From assembly GCA_038002745.1 (NCBI GenBank), contig JBBODD010000001.1:3596001-3660000 (forward strand): DNA of 64,000 bases, in the 5' to 3' direction. Of the stretch, positions 58,816 through 64,000 are shown one piece after another. A program made the position numbers and the translations under genes. A model generated the notes under the pieces. It searched no databases. It was not told the DNA's origin and was given only the letters and a program-made list of their open reading frames with translations. This DNA comes from Bacillus sp. FSL H8-0547 (GTDB lineage Bacteria > Bacillota > Bacilli > Bacillales > Bacillaceae). The stretch's first letter is position 1. Every line of letters starts with the position of its first letter.

Positions 58816-59241
58816 TTTAAAGAAAAGAATAAATCGATCGTGCGAAAAAATTCCAGTTGAAGAAACTGGAATTTTTTTATTGGGAAAATATGCATAGCTG
58901 CAGTGCGGATTTTTTCAAATTAATATATGTTCTAAAAGCAAATAGAGTGAATTCTATTCAAATTGAAGGCCTGTTACTTTAAATAAACTCTGTTCTAACG
59001 AAAACATTCTCTAAAAACTTGAATGCTGATTTAAAACACAAAGTTCAAAATAATGAACTAAAAAAACTATGTTCCAAATAATCATATTAGAAAGAAACAA
59101 ACTAGTTGCCAAGAAAAGTTAAATCTATCACTTTCAACAAATTGGTTTACATAAGAAGGATACAATCAACAAGGGGATATTTTAATGAATCTCTACCAAG
59201 GAGTATGAGCATCATACTCTTTAGAGGGGAGGTGGAGACAC
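58816..59241. other. Intergenic region with a terminator, AT-rich spacer and a hairpin
   Basis: After the terminator at 58848-58877 the region to 59200 is AT-rich and without a convincing open frame. A hairpin GAGTATGA-gca-TCATACTC lies at 59202-59220, just before the ribosome site of the 42-aa gene, so it belongs to that gene's leader. No clear promoter was identified. Confidence 0.5.
58848..58877 (+). terminator. Terminator of the ECF operon
   Basis: AAATTCCAGTT-gaaga-AACTGGAATTT followed by T. Confidence 0.85.
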
Positions 59242-59370
59242 ATGCCAAACCGCAATGACAATAAGTTCAGAAAGATTGAGTCAGAAAGCCAGAAACAAGG
59301 AAAAACGCAGGAAGAATATGCTGCTGAGCTTGACAGCAACCGTGCAAAAAGCCAGCAAAAGAAGAAATAA
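59242..59370 (+). CDS. Small hydrophilic protein, possibly spore-related (42 aa)
   Basis: A 42-residue protein, MPNRNDNKFRKIESE then QKQGKTQEEYAAELDSNR and a Lys-rich end (SQQKKK). It is rich in Gln, Lys, Glu and Asn and has no hydrophobic core, as minor small acid-soluble spore proteins do, but no exact family could be named. GGGGAGGTGGAG is a very strong ribosome site, and a clean terminator follows, so the gene is likely real. Confidence 0.65.
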   Translation: MPNRNDNKFRKIESESQKQGKTQEEYAAELDSNRAKSQQKKK

Positions 59371-59378
59371 GCTTTGGA

Positions 59379-59405
59379 AGGACTGCTGATGGCAGTCTTT
59401 TTTTA
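59379..59405 (+). terminator. Terminator after the 42-aa gene
   Basis: GGACTGC-tgat-GGCAGTC followed by seven T. Confidence 0.85.
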
Positions 59406-59432
59406 TGGAGCGCTTACGGTTTGTTTTAAAGC

Positions 59433-59730
59433 GTTGAATGCGCAAAACCTTCTGCGAGGAGTGCACATTTACAGAAAGTGGACTCTTTCTCTTAGGAGGC
59501 AGATGGGAATTTTTAAGTAAACATCTGTTTCCGGCAAGGAACGAATTCTCTTTTTCAAGTAAAAGAGGCATTTCTGCAAGCATTCCTCCCTATATGGCAA
59601 GTATCGACCCCGGTGCTGCCTACGATCCTCGTTTTCAACCATTCAATGCCCAAAACCTTCTTCGAACAGTGCACCTTTCTATCAAAAAGGCAGCTGGAAG
59701 CTTTCTTAAGACAAAACAAAAGAGGCACCC
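59433..59730. repeat. Pair of imperfect direct repeats, about 85 nt each
   Basis: GTTGAATGCGCAAAACCTTC at 59433 and ATTCAATGCCCAAAACCTTC at 59641 start two related segments, 208 nt apart, each continuing with a GTGCAC box and an AAGGCAG/AGGCAG box. The 59406-59757 gap shows no convincing gene otherwise. Confidence 0.55.
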
Positions 59731-59757
59731 CGGAGGGTCCCTCAATAATTTAGTATG

Positions 59758-60105
59758 TTATCGCATTTTTCTATCCGAAGCATGGAGAGGCATTGGTTTG
59801 AGAATCACTTTTATTGATTTTGGCATTTCGAAGTCTTCCTGTGCCTGTTTAAAATACCTGTACATCGCCTTGCTTCCGGCTGCATTGGCCGAGTGGATGG
59901 TAATGCGGTTTGCATAAAGATGATGCCTGACCATGTAATGTACCAGCATGAGCCCGTTTCTGGTCTTGCTGACCAGATCGTGATCAAGGGACAGATGGTC
60001 TACGCGATTAGTTTCTAAAAGCGCAATGCATTGGTCTATATCTTCCGCCAAAACATATCCGCTGGGGCAGGTCCGGTAATCATCCATAAAGACACTGATA
60101 GTCAT
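59758..60105 (-). CDS. Cyclic-phosphate processing receiver domain protein (cREC-type, 115 aa)
   Basis: A lone receiver-like fold: ISVFMDDYRTCPSGYVLAEDI at the N-terminus, HLSLDHDLVSKTRNGLMLVHYMV in the middle and ITIHSANAAGSKAMYRYFKQA after that. The DDxRxxP...SLDHDL pattern is that of the cREC domain proposed to act on nucleic acids or nucleotides with cyclic phosphates. It lacks the usual receiver Lys/Thr set. The ATG at 60105 is chosen because GGAGGAAA lies 7 nt upstream; the longer frame adds 39 implausible residues. Function is not established. Confidence 0.75.
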   Translation of the reverse strand: MTISVFMDDYRTCPSGYVLAEDIDQCIALLETNRVDHLSLDHDLVSKTRNGLMLVHYMVRHHLYANRITIHSANAAGSKAMYRYFKQAQEDFEMPKSIKVILKPMPLHASDRKMR

Positions 60106-60278
60106 GATGATTTCCTCCGATCTCATGTGACCTGACTTCAGTGTAACATACTTGCGTCTATTTAACAGGAGAAGAATTTCCATTCGAGTGAAAGAGACAA
60201 AGAAAGTCAAAAAGCCCGCCAATCTGCAGTAAAAGGTGTATTATCACTTTTTTTCGCAAGGGATTTATTCGAAATATA

Positions 60279-60307
60279 TTGAATTATACATTCAAATTAT
60301 TTAGAAT
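60279..60307 (+). promoter_or_regulatory. Promoter and ArsR-type operator
   Basis: TTGAAT (60279-60284), a 17-nt spacer and TAGAAT (60302-60307). The inverted repeat TTGAAT-tatac-ATTCAA (60279-60295) covers the -35, as in ArsR/SmtB sites. Confidence 0.7.
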
Positions 60308-60331
60308 GATAAGAAAGGAGTTGGAAAAAAT

Positions 60332-61378
60332 ATGAATCTGTTGAATACTTCATTTGAACGGTCATCATACGGTGTTCAGATTAAAACATCATTGCTGTTT
60401 GAAAGTGCTCTTGGCATCGCCATGATTACCTATCCAAAGCTTCATGATCAGCTTGAAATGAAGAGGGTGGAACTGGATGAGCTCAAGAAAAGCCTTTCGA
60501 TTGAACTGACAGCAGAGCTGGACTACTGCCACGAGCACAACACGTGGAAAATGCTGCTTCAGTTGCTTCATGTTAAGGATTTCTCAAGTCCCGGTGAATT
60601 TTATCAGTTTTTAAGGTCACTTTCAGAGAGTGAGCTTAAGTATTACGCACTGCCTTTTGTGGATATCATGCAGGAAAATAACCGTCTCGCAGCTTCTAAA
60701 GGGGATAAGGAAGCTGAAAATGATTTGGTTCTGGCCTGCAAGGGACATGCCTTTTTTCCGCAAATGATTCATTTTGTATGCAGCAGCAGGCAAGCTGAAC
60801 TGCTAAAACATCTTCATGCGCTATTGGATGGGTGGTATAACGAAGTCATTCTCCCTAAAAAAGAATGGACCAGTGGTGTTCTGGAACGGGATGTTTTTGA
60901 AAAGAGGCGCATCAGCCAATTGGAAAGTCCTCATAAAACGGTCCTGAAAGCTGCTGGAATTGATTATAAACCCGAACAGGGGATTGCCGATGTGATCTTA
61001 ATTCCTCACGTGGCTTACAGACCCTGGACGATACAGGCAGACCTGCCTGCTGCAAAAGTTTTTTACTATCCTGTAAGCGACAGCAGTTTGATGAAGAGCA
61101 CGGATCCTTTTGAACCGTCAGGACAGCTTGTGCAGAAGCTTAAAGCAATTGGGGATGAAAAAAGGCTCAGGATCCTCAAGCTTCTTGTTAAGAAAGAGCT
61201 GACTTTAAAAGAAGTGACAGCTCTTGTCGGAATGGGGAAAACGACCGTCCATCATCATTTGACCCTCTTGAAAGCAGCTGGACTTGTTCACGTAAAAGGC
61301 AGTGTTTATAAAGCAGCTGAAGACTCAATTAAAGGGATAGAAAAGGAAATCTTCACTTTTCTGCACAAGGAAACATGA
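60332..61378 (+). CDS. ArsR family regulator with large N-terminal domain (348 aa)
   Basis: The DNA-binding part is at the C-terminus (about 262-345): KLKAIGDEKRLRILKLLVKKELTLKEVTALVGMGKTTVHHHLTLLKAAGLVHVKGSVYKAA, a typical ArsR winged helix. The preceding 250 residues are of a kind seen in DUF5937-like regulators (LLFESALGIAMITYPKLHDQ, FVCSSRQAELLKHLHALLDGWYNEV, IADVILIPHVAYRPW). There is no metal-binding ELCVCDL motif, so the inducer is probably organic. It overlaps the MFS gene by ATGA and likely represses both via the site at 60279. Confidence 0.85.
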   Translation: MNLLNTSFERSSYGVQIKTSLLFESALGIAMITYPKLHDQLEMKRVELDELKKSLSIELTAELDYCHEHNTWKMLLQLLHVKDFSSPGEFYQFLRSLSESELKYYALPFVDIMQENNRLAASKGDKEAENDLVLACKGHAFFPQMIHFVCSSRQAELLKHLHALLDGWYNEVILPKKEWTSGVLERDVFEKRRISQLESPHKTVLKAAGIDYKPEQGIADVILIPHVAYRPWTIQADLPAAKVFYYPVSDSSLMKSTDPFEPSGQLVQKLKAIGDEKRLRILKLLVKKELTLKEVTALVGMGKTTVHHHLTLLKAAGLVHVKGSVYKAAEDSIKGIEKEIFTFLHKET

Positions 61379-62574
61379 AACCGGTCAAGCTGCTTTTTTA
61401 TAATCAGCTTCTGTCGGTCTATGCAAGTACGTTCGGAACGTTCCTCCTGTCGTGGATTTTATATGAAGAGACCGGTTCAAAGCTTGCGATGGGAACCTTG
61501 TGGCTCGTCAGTATTTCGGGCCAGCTGATCGTTCAGTTTATAGCCGGACCCTATATAGACCGGTTTAAAAGAACATCAGTAATGAGAGGCTCAGAGGCGT
61601 TGAGAGCTTCCGTATACTTGATGCTTCTGATTTTAATTTCAGCAGGATTCAATGAAGAGGCCCTGCTATATGCGGCTGCTTTCTTAACCTCCATTACTGC
61701 ATATGATCCTGCTGCTGCAGCCCTTGTTCCAAAGCTTGTGCAAAAGGAGGATTTGGTAAAAGTAAATGCAGGAATTTCAGGCGGCGTGCAATTCATGAGG
61801 TTCTTGGCGCTTCCCGCATCAGGGTTTCTGGTATCTGTTTTAAATGATAAAAGTTCTCTTATTCTTGTTGTCAGTGTATTTTCTGTTTCCTTTATCATGA
61901 TAGGGTTCTTAAGAGAAAAGCCTGCAGAATTTGAGAATAAAGCACCATGGATAAAGAAATTCAAAGAAGGCACGCTCATTTACCGGAAACATAAAATACT
62001 CCTGTTCCTCGGAGGGCTTGTTTCCATCACTAGCTTTGGCGTGTTTGCTGCCCAGACCATGTATATTCCATTTGTCGCAGAAGTTCTGGGAGGGTCATCT
62101 TTTGAGTATGGCCTGTTTGACGCTTCTTTTCCCCTTGGTTACATAGCCGGCAGTTTTGCGGCGTCCAGGATAAAAGTAAAGGAAACCTCCATCTATCAAA
62201 TCATGATGCTGGCACTGTTTATCGGAGGCTCTACTTACTTGGCACTTGGTGCTGCAGAGTCACTGGCAGCGGCGATGGTCATTGAAGTCGCAGCAGGTGC
62301 AGCTATGCCGTTTTGGAATGTTTACAGCACTACGCTTTATCAAAAGCTTGTGCCGCAGTCCATTCTTGGGCAGGTTTTCTCAGTCAGGTTCCTCCTGACA
62401 AAGGCAGCTGCGCCGCTTGGAATTATTTACGGTACGGCATGTGCGTCCCAATTTGGCATAGCGGCACTCTTTCTTTCGATTGGTGCCATCATTTGCACAG
62501 TTTCGGGGGGAGGACTTCTTTATCTGGTATTCAGAAGCCGGTCAGCTCCACCACAAACTATAATAAAAGATTAA
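61375..62574 (+). CDS. MFS transporter under ArsR control (399 aa)
   Basis: Twelve membrane helices of the MFS_3/DHA3 exporter type. The loop motif is AGPYIDRFKRTSVMRGSEAL, with YDPAAAALVPKLVQKEDLVKVNAG after helix 4 and a cytosolic loop (EKPAEFENKAPWIKKFKEG) between halves. It probably exports a drug-like compound recognised by the preceding regulator. The ATG overlaps the regulator stop, so both are translated together. Confidence 0.86.
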   Translation: MKPVKLLFYNQLLSVYASTFGTFLLSWILYEETGSKLAMGTLWLVSISGQLIVQFIAGPYIDRFKRTSVMRGSEALRASVYLMLLILISAGFNEEALLYAAAFLTSITAYDPAAAALVPKLVQKEDLVKVNAGISGGVQFMRFLALPASGFLVSVLNDKSSLILVVSVFSVSFIMIGFLREKPAEFENKAPWIKKFKEGTLIYRKHKILLFLGGLVSITSFGVFAAQTMYIPFVAEVLGGSSFEYGLFDASFPLGYIAGSFAASRIKVKETSIYQIMMLALFIGGSTYLALGAAESLAAAMVIEVAAGAAMPFWNVYSTTLYQKLVPQSILGQVFSVRFLLTKAAAPLGIIYGTACASQFGIAALFLSIGAIICTVSGGGLLYLVFRSRSAPPQTIIKD

Positions 62575-62634
62575 TTATGCAACCGTTTTGTATTTATTTG
62601 TTGTAAAAAAACTGTAAACAACGGACAGACATAC

Positions 62635-62677
62635 TTTACAATCTCTCAAAACTTCCTTAAAACTCATCCCATAGACT
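62635..62677 (+). promoter_or_regulatory. Pho-box promoter of the alkaline phosphatase gene
   Basis: TTTACA (62635), TCAAAA (62646) and TTAAAA (62657) repeat at exactly 11 nt, as PhoP sites do (TTnACA with 5-nt spacing). TAGACT (62672-62677) is a plausible -10, placing the repeats at about -49 to -22, the usual PhoP activating position. Confidence 0.65.
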
Positions 62678-62716
62678 AGTACTTGTAAACAAAACATTCT
62701 ATTGGAGGTTTTTTGA

Positions 62717-64000
62717 TTGTTTAATAGGAAGATTGGAAAAATTGCTGTTCCGGTTGCAGTACTTTCAGCTGTAGTTGCGGCAAGTGTCATTGGAAATTTT
62801 CCAAATGCTAAGGCAAGTGAAGCGGAAGCTGCTGGAAAAAAACCGAATGAAATAAAAAACGTTATTTTCCTGGTCGGAGACGGAATGGGCGTATCCTATA
62901 CATCAGCATACCGCTATCTAAAAGACGACCCTTCTACACCGCAGGCTGAGCGTACAGAATTTGATCAGCACCTTGTCGGCAATCAAATGACCTACCCTGA
63001 AGATCCTAAGGAAAATGTAACAGATTCAGCATCGGCTGCAACTGCGATGTCAACAGGATACAAGACATTCAACGCTGCAATTGGCGTAGACAATGACGGT
63101 ACAGAGCTTAAAACCGTTTTAGAATCGGCAAAAGAAAAAGGAAAGGCGACAGGTCTTGTTGCTACGTCGGAAATCACTCATGCTACACCTGCTTCATTCG
63201 GTGCACATGATATGAACCGAAAAAACATGAACGCTATTGCAGATGATTATTACGATGAACTGATCAACGGCAAACATAAAGTGGATGTCATGCTGGGCGG
63301 AGGCTTAAGCAATTTTGAGCGAGCTGACCGCAATCTTGCAGAAGAATTCCAGAAAGACGGGTACAGCTATGTGACATCCAAAGAAGAAATGATGAAGGAT
63401 AAAAATCAGCAGGTTCTTGGATTGTTTGCTGATGGAGGCCTTCCAAAAATGATTGACCGCGAAAAAGAAACACCTTCTCTTGAAGACATGACAAGTTCAG
63501 CTCTTTCAAGACTGAATCAAGATAAAGACGGGTTTTTCCTGATGGTCGAGGGAAGCCAGGTTGACTGGGCTGGACATGACAACGATATTGTAGGAGCTAT
63601 GAGTGAAATGCAGGATTTTGAAAAAGCCTACAAAGCAGCGATTGAATTTGCCAAAAAGGACAAGCATACACTTGTTGTGGCTACTGCAGACCATTCAACA
63701 GGCGGTTATTCAATAGGAGCTGACGGCGATTACAACTGGTTTGGAGAGCCGATCAAAGCTGCAAAGCGCACACCTGACTTTATGGCAGCCCAAATCGTTG
63801 AAGAAGGCGCAGATCCTGAAAAAACGTTAAAGCAGTATATCGATCTTGAATTAACGGCTGAAGAAATCAATTCTGTCAAAGATGCAGCAGAAAAAGGCAA
63901 AGCAGACAAAGATAAAGGAATTCTCCGTGTTGATAATGCGATAGAAGCCATCTTTAATAAGCGCTCCAATACTGGCTGGACAACAGACGGACATACAGGT
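62717..64000 (+). CDS. Secreted alkaline phosphatase, 3' end beyond the window
   Basis: It starts with TTG at 62717, 8 nt after GGAGG, and runs open for 428 codons to the window end without a stop. A signal peptide (KIGKIAVPVAVLSAVVAASVIG...NAKAS) is followed by the alkaline phosphatase core: VIFLVGDGMGVSYTSAYR (metal Asp), DSASAATAMSTGYKT (nucleophile Ser), ATSEITHATPASFGAHD, VEGSQVDWAGHDND, VVATADHSTGGYS and GWTTDGHTG. All metal ligands visible so far are kept. Perhaps 20-40 residues are missing at the C-terminus. The Pho-box-like promoter suggests induction by phosphate starvation. Confidence 0.94.
   Translation, partial: MFNRKIGKIAVPVAVLSAVVAASVIGNFPNAKASEAEAAGKKPNEIKNVIFLVGDGMGVSYTSAYRYLKDDPSTPQAERTEFDQHLVGNQMTYPEDPKENVTDSASAATAMSTGYKTFNAAIGVDNDGTELKTVLESAKEKGKATGLVATSEITHATPASFGAHDMNRKNMNAIADDYYDELINGKHKVDVMLGGGLSNFERADRNLAEEFQKDGYSYVTSKEEMMKDKNQQVLGLFADGGLPKMIDREKETPSLEDMTSSALSRLNQDKDGFFLMVEGSQVDWAGHDNDIVGAMSEMQDFEKAYKAAIEFAKKDKHTLVVATADHSTGGYSIGADGDYNWFGEPIKAAKRTPDFMAAQIVEEGADPEKTLKQYIDLELTAEEINSVKDAAEKGKADKDKGILRVDNAIEAIFNKRSNTGWTTDGHTG

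Overview
The window looks like a chromosomal segment of an endospore-forming Bacillaceae species (Bacillus or Metabacillus-like). It has moderate GC, strong AAGGAGG-type ribosome binding sites, many intrinsic terminators, and recognisable Bacillus-type genes: a YjcZ-type small spore protein, thrZ under T-box control, yuiD, khtTU, ydgJI, yknWX, the citA/citR pair, sortase D and a second murG. No rRNA, tRNA, prophage, insertion sequence or CRISPR array was seen. Species cannot be fixed from this sequence alone.

Layout. 0.1-4.3 kb: a small spore-coat-type gene, a secreted peptidoglycan-binding protein, a three-gene operon (TIR domain protein, unknown protein, alpha/beta hydrolase) and a membrane protein. 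4.5-7.2 kb: two tandem T-box riboswitches driving a threonyl-tRNA synthetase that has no TGS domain and has lost every editing-site residue, followed by a 21-nt-period repeat array. 7.2-18 kb: yuiD, transporters, small membrane proteins, a decayed tyrosine recombinase, the khtTU potassium/proton antiporter, an HxlR regulator with a VOC protein, two Nudix hydrolases and a lipase-like hydrolase. 18-25 kb: a methyltransferase fused operonically to a VanRS-like two-component system, a TetR/DUF5367 divergon, and a sugar operon (frameshifted DUF1349 gene, MFS transporter, ROK repressor) with a perfect 14-bp inverted-repeat operator over its promoter. 25-33 kb: HAD phosphatase, M3 peptidase, PPK2 polyphosphate kinase behind a sigma-B-type promoter, a nucleotidyltransferase, an NTTRR-F1 protein and the MarR/nitroreductase/monooxygenase operon.

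33.2-39.4 kb is a sugar-acid operon: an epimerase-kinase fusion resembling KguE+KguK, a KguT-like transporter, KDPG aldolase, a PtxS/KdgR-like LacI repressor, then HPS/PHI-type enzymes. Four PtxS-like operators tie it together. 39.4-42.5 kb is an AT-rich XRE/membrane/ABC cassette ending in a 52-bp tandem repeat of about 14 copies. 42.5-51.2 kb holds a SET-domain protein, phosphoenolpyruvate carboxylase, yknWX without the ABC partners, glpQ with Pho-box-like repeats, and three 226-bp tandem repeats that embed the same 21-nt-period motif as at 7 kb.

51.3-64 kb: a sortase D with its acidic LPxTx substrate, the remains of citA and citR, a second MurG, an ECF sigma/PadR/HAAS-SEDS operon, a small possible spore gene, a cyclic-phosphate-type receiver domain protein, an ArsR-regulated MFS exporter, and the start of an alkaline phosphatase that runs off the end of the window behind a Pho-box-like promoter.

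The best candidates for undescribed biology are the TIR operon, the editing-dead ThrRS under double T-box control, the epimerase-kinase fusion operon that mixes ketogluconate and hexulose-phosphate enzymes, the ECF/PadR/SEDS unit whose SEDS member lacks the usual catalytic aspartate, and the family of intergenic arrays phased at exactly 21 nt.
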